Shown one piece after another: positions 7,858 through 15,982 of a DNA stretch of 64,000 nt. Numbering within the stretch: the first letter of the stretch is position 1; each line of letters opens with the position of its first letter. A model generated the notes under the pieces. That model worked only from the letters and a program-made list of their open reading frames with translations, was not told the DNA's origin and ran no database searches. A program made the position numbers and the translations under genes. This DNA is from JAGWBD01 sp965220615 (lineage in GTDB: Bacteria > Chloroflexota > Anaerolineae > Aggregatilineales > Phototrophicaceae). The stretch spans positions 372,001 through 436,000 of the forward strand of contig CBDCQL010000001.1 of NCBI GenBank assembly GCA_965220615.1. Reading direction: 5' to 3'.

Positions 7858-8616
7858 ATGTATACCCTGGCAACAACGCAACAACTTCGCACGCGCCTGG
7901 ATCTTGAGACGAATGCCGCGGACGAGCGCCTGTGGCGCGCGTTGACGGCGGCCACGGCGCGCATCGAGCGGGACAGCGGACGTCATTTTCTGCCGCTACA
8001 GGCGACGCTGTCCCATAGCGTGCGCAACCCGCGTGAGTTGACCCTGCTGGACGATCTGCTGCAGTTGCAGCGTCTGGTCAATGGGGACGGCCGCGACATC
8101 GACCCGCATGATATTGAGACCCTGCCGGCCGCCTCCCGGGGCAGCGTCAGCGTGCTGTACCTGCCCGGCGAACAGCGTTTCAGCGGACCTGACGCCGTTC
8201 AGGTAACCGGGCTCTGGGGCTGGCACGAGCGCTGGTCCCAGGCCTGGCGGAGCGAAGTCGACCGCTTGCAGGACGATCCCCTGACGGTCCTGGCGACGAC
8301 CCTGCGAGTCGCGGACAGCAGCCGCTTCGAGGCGGGCCAGTTGTTGCGCCTCGGCGACGAGTACCTGCGCCTGCAGTCCGTCGATGCGGCGGATCAGGAA
8401 CTGCGCGTGGGTCGCGGCGCGCAGGGCACGACGGCCGCCACGCACAGCCAGGACACGGCCATCGACGTCTACCAGCCACCGGCCTCCGCGACCCTGCTCT
8501 GTCTGCGCCTGGCGGCGTGGCTCTACCGCGAGCCGGACAGCAACTCCGCCGGGGCGCTGCCCGCCGACCTCGCCAGCGAACTGCGCGCACTGCGCCGTGA
8601 GAGCGCCGCGTCCTGA
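7858..8616 (+). CDS. phage head-tail connector-like protein (gp6 type)
   Basis: A 252-residue protein. The N-terminal about 60 residues (TTQQLRTRLDLE....DERLWRALTAATARIERDSGR) match the helical plan of phage gp6-type head-tail connector proteins, which begin with a short helix, then a paired helix ending in I..Y/S.GR. A middle part looks beta-rich (LLRLGDEYLRLQSVDAADQE), and the end returns to helices containing LCLRLAAWLYRE, again as in connectors. ATG 7858 is set by AAGGGAG upstream. No terminase, portal or capsid gene is adjacent. More phage-structural genes follow on the same strand only at 11098-14052, with three unrelated minus-strand genes between. It may be a domesticated or degraded prophage module. 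Moderate confidence in the family, low in the present function. Confidence 0.6.
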   Translation: MYTLATTQQLRTRLDLETNAADERLWRALTAATARIERDSGRHFLPLQATLSHSVRNPRELTLLDDLLQLQRLVNGDGRDIDPHDIETLPAASRGSVSVLYLPGEQRFSGPDAVQVTGLWGWHERWSQAWRSEVDRLQDDPLTVLATTLRVADSSRFEAGQLLRLGDEYLRLQSVDAADQELRVGRGAQGTTAATHSQDTAIDVYQPPASATLLCLRLAAWLYREPDSNSAGALPADLASELRALRRESAAS

Positions 8617-8627
8617 CGCCCGGAATC

Positions 8628-8657
8628 AAAAAAGGGGGCGCGGTCTCCCGCGCCCCC
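8628..8657 (-). terminator. rho-independent terminator
   Basis: A 10-bp perfect stem, GGGGGCGCGG/CCGCGCCCCC (8634-8643 with 8648-8657), and a 4-base loop. On the minus strand it is followed by six T (AAAAAA at 8628-8633 on the plus strand). It lies just after the stop of the secreted-protein gene read leftwards, and also between convergent genes. Confidence 0.85.
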
Positions 8658-8678
8658 AACAGTACCTGACTGGTTCGC

Positions 8679-9386
8679 TCAGGGGTTGCCGGTCTCCGTC
8701 GTCTCGTCTTCCATGGTCCCGTCACTGTCCTTGTCACCATGCGACCAGCCGCGCCAGCCACCCCGGCCGCGGCCACGCAGGCCGCGCGGAAACTCGCCTG
8801 ATTCGAGCGCCTCCATGCGACTGGACATGGCGTCGCGGTAGGCGTCGGCGCGCTCCTGGCTGATGCTACCGGCCGCTACGGCCTCTTCCAGCCAAGCATT
8901 CATGGCCTCCTGAAGACCGGCGACGAAGTCGGCATCGGGTGCGCCGATGCCGTACTCACCGCGCACAATGGCCTCGATGCGTTCGGCGATCCTGGCGCTG
9001 GCGTTGCTCGTCGCCAAGTCAGTCGCCTCCGCGATGAAGGCGTCCACGTCGCCGCCGTTGGCCTCAATCAGGCCGGCCAGGCTGTCGCCGTCGCGCAGGG
9101 CCTCGTACAACGCATCAGTTTCAAGGCCGGTGGCCGTCGTGACCAGGTCCGTCAGGGCCGCGCCGCCGGGCATCCCGAAGCCGCCGGGCTTCACCATGCC
9201 GCGCCCGCCGAAGCCGTGAAAGCCGCGGCCAAAGTGGAAGCCGCCGCGACGGCCGTAATCGTCGTGCTGTTTGGCACTGCTGTCCGCGTCGCCGTTGTCG
9301 CCCTCGTCCTGGGCCAGGATCAGCCCGGCGCCCAGGGCCAGCGCAGCGATCAACAGGGCCGAGAAAAACAGGTTGCGGGTGTTCAT
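8679..9386 (-). CDS. secreted Gly/His-rich protein with helical repeat
   Basis: A 235-residue protein with a clear signal peptide (TRNLFFSALLIAALALGAGLILAQ), then an acidic stretch, then a Gly/Phe/His-rich segment (FHFGRGFHGFGGRG). The central helical part contains TGLETDALYEALRDGDSLAGLIEANGGD, resembling the short L..AL..GKSLAELA-type repeats common in secreted proteins of Gram-positive and Chloroflexota-like bacteria. The C-terminus is Arg/Gly-rich then acidic. The ATG at 9386 follows AAAGGA. The His/Gly segment could bind metal, but this is only compositional. A strong terminator follows it, and the PPK2 gene lies 138 bases upstream in the same direction. No specific function is recognised. 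Confidence 0.7.
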   Translation of the reverse strand: MNTRNLFFSALLIAALALGAGLILAQDEGDNGDADSSAKQHDDYGRRGGFHFGRGFHGFGGRGMVKPGGFGMPGGAALTDLVTTATGLETDALYEALRDGDSLAGLIEANGGDVDAFIAEATDLATSNASARIAERIEAIVRGEYGIGAPDADFVAGLQEAMNAWLEEAVAAGSISQERADAYRDAMSSRMEALESGEFPRGLRGRGRGGWRGWSHGDKDSDGTMEDETTETGNP

Positions 9387-9524
9387 CGTTCGTCCTTTCG
9401 CATTCTTCGTCACGGGCCTGCCCGCTGCAGACCAGTGCAAGGATGTCAGGCACTTGTCACGCCGGCGTTGCCAGGTTGTAAAAAAACGGTAAACCCGGTG
9501 AGAGTCCGATTAATGAGGCCGCGT

Positions 9525-10337
9525 TCAGCGGTCGGCGTAGGGGTCCGGCAACACCAGATGGCGGTCCTGCGGCGGCCGGGTGTACTGTCCCTCGCGTTTT
9601 GGCCGCGGCGGCAACTCGATGGGCCCGGGCATCACGTCCTCGTGGGGGATGTTTTCCAGCAGGTGGCGGATGCAAATCAGGCGCGCGCGCCGCTTGTCGT
9701 CGGTGTCGACGTGGTGCCAGCGCGCCTCGGGGATGTCGCAGTGTTCCAGCATGATGTCCTTGGCCTTCGAGAATTCGACCCAGCGCTGCCGCGTTTCAAG
9801 GTCGATCGGGCTCAGCTTCCAGCGGCGCATGGGGTCATGCGAGCGCGCCTGGAAGCGACGCTCCTGTTCCTCGTCGCTGACCGAGAGATAGTACTTGAAG
9901 AGCAGAATGCCGGAGCGCACCAGCATGCGCTCGAAATTCGGGCAACTGCGCAGGAAGTCCCAGTATTCCTCATCCGTGCAGAAGCCCATGACGCGCTCGA
10001 CGCCGGCGCGGTTGTACCAGCTGCGATCGAAAAGCACCATTTCGCCGGCCGCCGGCATATGCGGCACGTAGCGCTGAAAGTACCACTGCGTGCGTTCGAC
10101 GTCGGAGGGCTTGCCCAGGGCCACCACGCGCACGCCGCGCGTATCCAGGGGCTGGACGATGCGTTTGATCAGGCCGCCCTTGCCGGCCGCGTCGCGCCCT
10201 TCAAAGAGCACGAGGACGCGCAGCCCGCTGTGCTTCACCCAGTATTGCAGGCGGACGAGACCGAGTTGCAACTGCGCCAGTTCGCGCTCATAAAACTTGC
10301 GGTTGAGCCGCACACGTTTCTTCTTTTTCTTCGCCAT
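9525..10337 (-). CDS. ppk2: polyphosphate kinase 2 family protein (PPK2)
   Basis: A 270-residue cytosolic enzyme that transfers phosphate between polyphosphate and nucleotides. The Walker A sequence GRDAAGKGG is at residues 47-55, Walker B with the lid is at DRSWYNRAGVERVMG (D104 onward), and KYYLSVSDEEQERR plus WKLSPIDLETRQRW are typical of one-domain PPK2 proteins. The extreme N-terminus is Lys-rich (MAKKKKKR). Whether it makes ADP/GDP or ATP (subclass I, II or III) cannot be told by eye. It stands alone between a secreted protein and a repeat-rich spacer. Start ATG 10337 fits the family length. Confidence 0.93.
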   Translation of the reverse strand: MAKKKKKRVRLNRKFYERELAQLQLGLVRLQYWVKHSGLRVLVLFEGRDAAGKGGLIKRIVQPLDTRGVRVVALGKPSDVERTQWYFQRYVPHMPAAGEMVLFDRSWYNRAGVERVMGFCTDEEYWDFLRSCPNFERMLVRSGILLFKYYLSVSDEEQERRFQARSHDPMRRWKLSPIDLETRQRWVEFSKAKDIMLEHCDIPEARWHHVDTDDKRRARLICIRHLLENIPHEDVMPGPIELPPRPKREGQYTRPPQDRHLVLPDPYADR

Positions 10338-10410
10338 GGCCTCGCCCTCGCTGCCGGGTCAGGGTGAAGGGAAGTGTAACGCAATCTTAAGCACGGGGCT
10401 GTTTGGCGCC

Positions 10411-10600
10411 GCCCTCACCCCCCGTCCCGGCAAACGTTCGGCCCTCACCCCCGGCCCCCTCTCCCTTGGGGAGAGGGGGAGACAAGCGAACGAAGCAAAT
10501 GTTTTTGAATCATTCTTCCTGAGAAGGGGAGAAAAACGAGAGTTGCACACGTTACGGAAGTCCCTCTCCCTGAGGGAGAGGGATTTAGGGTGAGGGCCGA
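10411..10600. repeat. type-C repeat array in a 346-base spacer
   Basis: The spacer 10338-10683 holds no gene. It contains three C-family pieces: CCCTCACCCCCC with CCGTCCCGG (10412-10430), a CCCTCACCCCCGG end with the hairpin CTCTCCC/GGGAGAG (10442-10488), and an inverted copy with CCCTCTCCC/GGGAGAGGG then TTTAGGGTGAGGG (10562-10597). Similar pieces occur in at least eight other places in this window. Confidence 0.75.
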
Positions 10601-10683
10601 CTCGCTGCCGGGTCACGGTGACGGGGGGGATGTCAAGCGATTCTTCAGGTTCCCGCCGAAGCAATCGAGCCTCACGGTCCGGA

Positions 10684-11016
10684 TCACACCTCATCCCTTA
10701 CTTCTGCATGGTCAATAACTGAACGAACGGCCCCCCAAAAGTAAAACGGGTAGGCAATGCCCAATGTGAAAATTGTGAGCAACGCCCATTTCAACATGTG
10801 ACCAATTTGACCACCGGTGCTGTACCTGACCCGGATGGACCCTTCAACCTCGCCATTTCGATTAATCAATTGACTGCCATTCAAGACCTTCGCCGTCCAG
10901 GCGTAGGGTGCAAATAACAAGGCAATTCCGACGGTAATCACAGTGAGAATCACCCACAACAGACTATACAGGGCGATATCGATCATTGACCATTTCACTT
11001 TCAATTTGTACTTCAT
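10684..11016 (-). CDS. small two-segment membrane protein
   Basis: A 110-residue protein with two strongly hydrophobic segments (about residues 15-38, and 80-97 containing FTLGIAYPFYFWG) and a soluble loop between them with beta-like RVRYSTGG. The pattern LLWVILTVITVGIALLFAPY and the repeated T.GIA.PF motif resemble the small DUF898/DUF6693-like membrane proteins, but the assignment is uncertain. ATG 11016 is chosen over a TTG eight codons earlier. The gene is visibly richer in A+T than its neighbours. It is divergent from the phage-type gene at 11098. Confidence 0.6.
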   Translation of the reverse strand: MKYKLKVKWSMIDIALYSLLWVILTVITVGIALLFAPYAWTAKVLNGSQLINRNGEVEGSIRVRYSTGGQIGHMLKWALLTIFTLGIAYPFYFWGAVRSVIDHAEVRDEV

Positions 11017-11097
11017 ATCCGTGACCCTCAGCAGTTTCAATCACCCCAGGCAACTCTACGACAATACAAACATTAGGTTCAAGGCAGGAGGTTTAAC

Positions 11098-11568
11098 TTG
11101 CCGCCACTACGCAACGCACTGACCCGTCTGGCCGGGCTGGAGGTGCCCGGCATCGCCAACAACTACGCCATCGACCGGCTGCCCGCCGTGCTCGACCGCA
11201 GCCAGGCGCCCGCTTTGCTGGTGCTGCTGCCCGGCCTGCACGAGCGCGAGCCATCCCTCTTCCGCGAGCAGGGCGAGGCCTTCAGCTCGCTGACCTTTAA
11301 CGAAGGCCCGCGCCAGGCGACCGTGCTGGTCACCCACCTGCTGCTGGTCGCGCCGCTGGTCGCCGGCGCCGGCCTGCGCAGCCAGTTGCCTGCCCTCGTC
11401 GACGGCATCGACGCCTGCCTCGCGGCCCTCGCCGCCGACGTCACCCTCGGCGATGCCCTGGCGGAGCCGACGCGAACGCGCGTCGAGCCGGGCGTCTTTC
11501 GCTACGGCGGCGTCGACTGGCAGGGCTGCGCCTTCCGCCACCGCTGGCTGCTGGAGTTGCAGCCATGA
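11098..11568 (+). CDS. unknown protein at the head of the phage-tail-like gene set
   Basis: A 156-residue protein starting with TTG after a near-perfect AGGAGG (about 11087-11091). It is Leu/Ala-rich with no signal peptide and contains LEVPGIANNYAIDRLPAVLDRSQAPALLVLLPG at its start and FRYGGVDWQGCAFRHRWLLELQ at its end. Its stop overlaps the start of the tail-like gene by four bases (ATGA), so translation is probably coupled. The position just ahead of a tail-type protein would suit a tail completion or tail-terminator role, but I see no family motif that proves it. Confidence 0.55.
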   Translation: MPPLRNALTRLAGLEVPGIANNYAIDRLPAVLDRSQAPALLVLLPGLHEREPSLFREQGEAFSSLTFNEGPRQATVLVTHLLLVAPLVAGAGLRSQLPALVDGIDACLAALAADVTLGDALAEPTRTRVEPGVFRYGGVDWQGCAFRHRWLLELQP

Positions 11569-13094
11569 GCCTGCGCTGGAGCGTGTACCTCGACCACAAC
11601 GACGACGGCCGCTTCGACGACCCCGACGAGGACCTCAGCCAGGCCGTGCTGGCCATCCGCTGGCGCCGCGGCATGCAGCGCCCCCACGACAGCGTCGCGC
11701 AGCCGGGTCAGGCGGAGATCACGCTGCGCAACCGCGACGGCCGCTTCTCGCCGGAGCGCAGCGACCTGGCGCAGGGTCGTCTGCTGCAGGTCCGCAGCCA
11801 CGACGGCGCGCAGTCCCGCGTCCACTTCACCGGCCACCTGGCCCGCGTCGAGGCGCAGGCCGGCGCTCTCGGCTCGCGCCGCGCCCTGCTGGTCGCGCAG
11901 GACGCCAGCGCACAACTGGCCGGTCACCACATTCGTCTGCCGCCTCTGAACGCCCTGCGCGCGGACGAGATCATCGCGCGCTGCCTCGACGCCGTGCCTT
12001 TGCGCCGCGGGCGTTTGCGCGGCATCTGGCTGCTGGGCCAGGCCGGACAGGGCGAACTGGGCCGCAACACGAGCCTGGCGCCGCCCAACATCCGCCGTCA
12101 AGCGGGACGCGACCCCGACCGACTGACGCGGGTCGGCGACAGCTGGTCCACCGGCATCCCGGCGCTGGCGGCCATCGCGGAAGTCTGCGCCGCCGTGCGC
12201 GGTCGCTTCCACGTCGATCACGAGGGCACGGCCGTCTACCTCAGCCGTCATCAGCTGCTGCTGCAGGTTGCGGCGCAGGCCAGCTTCCGCGATGACATGC
12301 AGGGCCTGCGCTACAGCTGGGCCGACGACCGCGTCAGCCAGGTCGAGGTGCTGCTGACGCCGCGGCGCCGCGGTCAGCCGGGCGTCGTCTGGACCCTGGA
12401 GCAGGCGCTGGCCATCGACGCGCGGGGGAGCGAGGCGCAGCAAGTGCTGCTCCGTTACCGCGATGCCATGGGCCAGCCCTGTGGCGCGCTGGACCTGATC
12501 GCGCCCCTCGCCGGGCGCGACTGGCAGGCCAACTCGCACCCCAACGGTCGCGGCCGGGACCTCACGGACAACCTGACCCTGCAACTGCGCGAAGCCGGCA
12601 TCAGCGCAGCGCTGCTGGAGATCCGCAACAGCGGCCATACACCCGCCTGGTTACTGGCCGGGGCGCAATTGCGCGGCACCCCGCTTTACAGCGGCGATCC
12701 GCTGCTGGTGACGCAGCGCAGCCTGGGCAGCGAAAACCGCTTCGGCCCGGCTGCGCTGCGCCTTGATCTGCCCGCGCTCAACTCACTGGACCAGGCGCGC
12801 TCCCTCGCCCGCTTCGAACTGGCCCGCCGCCAGGCGCCGCGCGGCCACGTTCACAGCCTCGTCCTGAGCGGCGCCGACCGCATCGCGCGCGCTCTGGCGC
12901 GGCGTCTCTTCGATCGCATCCGCATTGACGAAACACAGACCGGCCACCAGGGCGACTACTTCATCATCGGCGAGGAAGTCGATGTCACGCCGGAGGCCGG
13001 CGCGCGCCTCACATGGCGCCTGGAAGGCGCCCACACCCCGTTCTGGATCCTCGGCCGGCAGCGTCTCAACCGCGACGCCCTGCTGGCCTGGTAA
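11565..13094 (+). CDS. phage tail-like structural protein
   Basis: A 509-residue protein. The N-terminal W..YLDHNDDGRFDDPDEDL.....IRWRRG, then AQPGQAEITLRNRDGRFSPE and LL.VR....G....F.GHL, match the start of tail proteins found in siphophage-like elements of soil bacteria, where a W.D.NGDG-type strand precedes G.A.ITL.N.DGRFSP. The rest is beta-rich with a Leu/Ala-rich helical insert (ADEIIARCLD), and the C-terminus resembles a hub-like fold. No signal peptide. It overlaps the upstream gene by four bases and is 36 bases from the next. It would be a distal-tail or hub component; its present role in the host is unknown. Confidence 0.65.
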   Translation: MSLRWSVYLDHNDDGRFDDPDEDLSQAVLAIRWRRGMQRPHDSVAQPGQAEITLRNRDGRFSPERSDLAQGRLLQVRSHDGAQSRVHFTGHLARVEAQAGALGSRRALLVAQDASAQLAGHHIRLPPLNALRADEIIARCLDAVPLRRGRLRGIWLLGQAGQGELGRNTSLAPPNIRRQAGRDPDRLTRVGDSWSTGIPALAAIAEVCAAVRGRFHVDHEGTAVYLSRHQLLLQVAAQASFRDDMQGLRYSWADDRVSQVEVLLTPRRRGQPGVVWTLEQALAIDARGSEAQQVLLRYRDAMGQPCGALDLIAPLAGRDWQANSHPNGRGRDLTDNLTLQLREAGISAALLEIRNSGHTPAWLLAGAQLRGTPLYSGDPLLVTQRSLGSENRFGPAALRLDLPALNSLDQARSLARFELARRQAPRGHVHSLVLSGADRIARALARRLFDRIRIDETQTGHQGDYFIIGEEVDVTPEAGARLTWRLEGAHTPFWILGRQRLNRDALLAW

Positions 13095-13130
13095 CGCCAT
13101 CTTTTCCGTCCATCAATCACAGGAGCAAGT

Positions 13131-13655
13131 ATGAGCCCCGCATGGCACACCCCCCTGACCTGGCAAGTCGATCAGTTGGTGACCGAGGCCGACCTCAACA
13201 GCCAGTTGCGCGACAACCTGGGCTTTCTCAAGGACCCGCCCACCGCCTTCGTCTCGCTGGACGAGGAAAGGGACTACGTCACCAGCAGCAACAGCTTCGT
13301 CGACGTCGACCGCGACCGCCTTGCCCTGAGCCTCACCACCGCCGGGGGCGACCTGCTGGTCGTGTTCTTCGGCATGCTGAGAAACCCCCATGGCAATGGC
13401 GGCGGTTCCCTCGACCTGCTCCTCGACGGCAGCCGCATTGGCAGGGATGACGGCCTCACCGGCTGCGACACCGGCTCCACCCACTGGCAGCCCGTCAGCT
13501 TCTGCGCCCTCCTGCGCAATCTGCCCGGCGGCCAGCACAACATCCACCTGCAATGGAAACGTACCAATCGCAGCGGCGCGATCTACATGAGCGCCGGCGC
13601 CGGCACGGCCACCGCCGACTATCACCCCCAGTTCTGGGCGCGGGAGATCAGCTGA
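13131..13655 (+). CDS. phage tail/fibre-like structural protein
   Basis: A 174-residue protein whose N-terminus (W..PLTWQVDQLVTEADLNSQLRDNLGFLKDPP) follows a pattern widespread in phage tail-fibre and appendage proteins, W..G.LVTA.DLN..LRDNL..L. The remainder is a compact beta-rich domain (LDLLLDGSRIGRDDGL, HNIHLQWKRTN, SGAIYMSAGAG) that looks like a jelly-roll receptor-binding or trimeric tip domain. AGGAG is placed 8 bases before ATG 13131. It is followed directly by a coiled-coil gene. Adsorption or attachment is plausible but inferred. Confidence 0.65.
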   Translation: MSPAWHTPLTWQVDQLVTEADLNSQLRDNLGFLKDPPTAFVSLDEERDYVTSSNSFVDVDRDRLALSLTTAGGDLLVVFFGMLRNPHGNGGGSLDLLLDGSRIGRDDGLTGCDTGSTHWQPVSFCALLRNLPGGQHNIHLQWKRTNRSGAIYMSAGAGTATADYHPQFWAREIS

Positions 13656-13656
13656 C

Positions 13657-14052
13657 ATGCGCGAGATTAACATCAGCAACGTTTCGGGCGTCAATCTCGA
13701 GGCCCTCGATGAGGGCCTGCGCGCCCTGCCAGGCGCGCTCGTCAACGGCATCAGTCTGCGCCGCGGCGCTCTCATCGTTCACCTCGCCGCGGACGCCGAC
13801 GACAGGCAGGCCGCCGCCATTCGCAGCCTCGTCAGCGACCATGACCCGCAGCGTCCCAGCACGGCGCAACAGGCGCGGAAAACGCGGGATGCGCAGTTGA
13901 AGTCGGCCCACGACGACGCCCTGGCCGCGCGCCAGCAGCAGGCCGACGTGACGACCCTCACCCTCGCGGAGCAGGTCGCCCTGTTGACGCGGCGCATCGA
14001 CTGGCTCGAAAAAGTGCTGGAGGCCCTGGTCGCCGGCGAGAAGACCCTCTAG
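13657..14052 (+). CDS. small coiled-coil protein of the phage-like set
   Basis: A 131-residue protein starting one base after the stop of the fibre-like gene. Residues 1-50 look alpha/beta (INISNVSGVNLEALDEGLRALPG), followed by a long helical region rich in Gln/Ala (STAQQARKTRDAQLKSAHDD) ending in a coiled coil with LTRRIDWLEKVLEALV. Small proteins of this plan often follow tail-fibre genes and may act as chaperones or trimerisation factors. No specific family is recognised. It is the last gene of the plus-strand phage-like set and is followed by a hairpin. Confidence 0.55.
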   Translation: MREINISNVSGVNLEALDEGLRALPGALVNGISLRRGALIVHLAADADDRQAAAIRSLVSDHDPQRPSTAQQARKTRDAQLKSAHDDALAARQQQADVTTLTLAEQVALLTRRIDWLEKVLEALVAGEKTL

Positions 14053-14075
14053 TCCGCAGCAAGCATCGTCAGCCT

Positions 14076-14099
14076 GGCCCCGTCTACAGCGACGGGGCC
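14076..14099. terminator. hairpin between convergent genes
   Basis: GGCCCCGTC/GACGGGGCC, a perfect 9-bp stem with a 6-base loop, overlapping the stop codon of the secreted SH3 protein (minus strand) and 23 bases after the coiled-coil gene. There is no T run, so it is a weak or factor-dependent terminator acting in both directions. Confidence 0.45.
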
Positions 14100-15934
14100 G
14101 GCCCTGCCGGTGCATGGCAGGTGACCTTGACCCGATACTGGCCAGCTTGCTCCATGCGCCACCCCAGCACTGTGGGAGCCTCCCCACGACTCACTTCAAT
14201 TGTGTACAGGCCATCACGCCAGTTCGTTTGTGGAGAGTAATTCTGCCAAATGAAGGGTTCGCCTGCGGCGTCGTAGGAATTGAGTTCGTTGTCAAGCACC
14301 AGGGGATCTACTTCATCAGGGAGCCAGATGTCGACCCTGACGCTGTTTCGGCCTTCGCCATAGCGAAGGATTCGCAAGTCCCTGTTCTCTGTGCGCCCGG
14401 GGGCAGCGCTCTGTATTTTTATGTCACAGCCAGTATTTGGATCTTGATAAAGTGCTCCTGTCCTGATTTCGGCTGAATGTGCAACTGAGGTTGGATCCAG
14501 GAGAAACGGTAGCTGCAGATCGCTAGATTCTCCTCTTTGCAGTGCAGGACCTTCGCAGGAAACTACGATTATCACATCACGCTCCAAATACGGTAGCAGC
14601 AGGTTAGTCCGACGTCCGTCCAGCAAGATATTAAGCGTGATTACGAGGGAATCCCTGGCCAAGTCTCCATAATATTGGACGTCAGCGGGCACACCTGAGT
14701 CGAGATAAATGGTTTGACGGTCAATCACAGGCAGGGGACTGTCTTTATCCGCGCCAAAGACATCAACTCGCACATCTTTCCGCCGGTCACCAATCAGCAT
14801 GACATTAAGTGCGATATCTTCATTGCTCGCTGTGCCGAACACAGCACAGCCAGTGTTTCTGTCCAAGTAGTGTTCGTCGATTGTGATTACATCGAGCAAA
14901 TGGATCGGAATACTGGTAGCAGTAGGCGTTCGTGTCGGACGAGGTGTACGGGTTGGACGAGGTGTGTGCGTGGGGCTGGGCGTTGGCGTCGCAGTTGGTG
15001 TAGGGCTGGGACGCGCGGTGAGTGTTTCGGAAATGCGCTGACGGCTGCGTTCCACGGCCGCTGTCGACAGCGCTTCTCTGGTGGCACGACGATCTGCAGC
15101 AATCTGTGTGCCAGTGGCTTGGATGACTGAATAAGGGCAGTAAACACGGAAGAGATAGATTCTGTAGTCTTCCATGTTCCAGTCAAACAGGCTGAGTTTT
15201 CCATCAACAGAAACCCGGAAACGATAAAGTCCTATGGTCAAATTGGAAAACGGGTGGAACTGCATCAGTGTATACTGTTGCCCGGAATCGCTGAAGGTTC
15301 CTTCCTGCCTTTCGAATACAGGCAATGGCCCGTTGCCCCGTTCAGGCCGGTAAACAGAGACCTCAACGTTATTCCTTTGGTTTCCTTCCAACAGGACAGA
15401 CAGATTATGGCTCATTTGTTGTTCTATCGTAACCAGAACCGCACACCCGGTATTTGTGTCTAAATGAACTTCCTCCGTCCTGAGTACCTTTGCTTGAACT
15501 TGAGCCGCAGCAGTTTGCGTGAGTAAAGCGTTGGCGGTAGCGATGTTGTTCGTGGCAACCTGGCTGGCAGTGGCGTTCGCCAAGGCCGTCAAGGTAGCCC
15601 CAATTTCGCTGGCGATACGCGTGCCAATCGCTTCAGAAGTGGATTGGGCACTGTGGGCGAGCGTCGTCATCCAGCCGGCGACCCAGACCAATTGCCCATC
15701 GACAAGGACCTGGTACCAGTTGCCCCGGACAGCATAAACCGGCAACTCTGTGCCGCCTGGAACCTGTCCGACCCTCTCACAGTCCGTGCTGGCGCAAGTG
15801 CGCAGGTTCAGATTGTTGTTCGGGATAACGTGGAACAGCGGCTCATCCTGAGCGCCGGTCATCAGCGCCGGGAGCAGGCCGATCGCCAGCAGCAGCGCGG
15901 TCGTGCAAAGGAGGGAAAGGAATCCGGTCTTCAT
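14084..15934 (-). CDS. secreted SH3b protein with three copies of an unknown domain
   Basis: A 616-residue exported protein. It has a signal peptide (TGFLSLLCTTALLLAIGLLP), a bacterial SH3 domain (NNLNLRTCASTDCERVGQVPG to WVAGWM, about residues 35-85), an Ala/Thr-rich helical stretch and then a domain used three times. Each copy opens with Y/LxDxNTGCAV-like sequence (HLDTNTGCAV, YLDRNTGCAV, YQDPNTGCDI) and contains V.V.VY/F.....PLPV followed by a GLY/LVIT-type strand. Copy 1 is separated from copies 2 and 3 by a Thr/Pro/Arg linker (SPTPTATPTPSPTHTPRPTR and on). ATG 15934 follows AAGGAAG. Much of the gene is visibly A+T richer than the surroundings. The conserved Cys in each copy could form disulfides. 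Probably a cell-surface protein; function unknown. Confidence 0.8.
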   Translation of the reverse strand: MKTGFLSLLCTTALLLAIGLLPALMTGAQDEPLFHVIPNNNLNLRTCASTDCERVGQVPGGTELPVYAVRGNWYQVLVDGQLVWVAGWMTTLAHSAQSTSEAIGTRIASEIGATLTALANATASQVATNNIATANALLTQTAAAQVQAKVLRTEEVHLDTNTGCAVLVTIEQQMSHNLSVLLEGNQRNNVEVSVYRPERGNGPLPVFERQEGTFSDSGQQYTLMQFHPFSNLTIGLYRFRVSVDGKLSLFDWNMEDYRIYLFRVYCPYSVIQATGTQIAADRRATREALSTAAVERSRQRISETLTARPSPTPTATPTPSPTHTPRPTRTPRPTRTPTATSIPIHLLDVITIDEHYLDRNTGCAVFGTASNEDIALNVMLIGDRRKDVRVDVFGADKDSPLPVIDRQTIYLDSGVPADVQYYGDLARDSLVITLNILLDGRRTNLLLPYLERDVIIVVSCEGPALQRGESSDLQLPFLLDPTSVAHSAEIRTGALYQDPNTGCDIKIQSAAPGRTENRDLRILRYGEGRNSVRVDIWLPDEVDPLVLDNELNSYDAAGEPFIWQNYSPQTNWRDGLYTIEVSRGEAPTVLGWRMEQAGQYRVKVTCHAPAGPAPSL

Positions 15935-15982
15935 TGCGCTTCTTCCTTGATCCCGCCAGGGGTTGCCCGCCACATGGTCACT

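Noticed and set aside
10359..10694. Minus-strand open frame of 111 residues in the repeat spacer
   Set aside because: It consists almost entirely of type-C repeat translations (PLSLRERD, PLSPRERG) and has no ribosome site.
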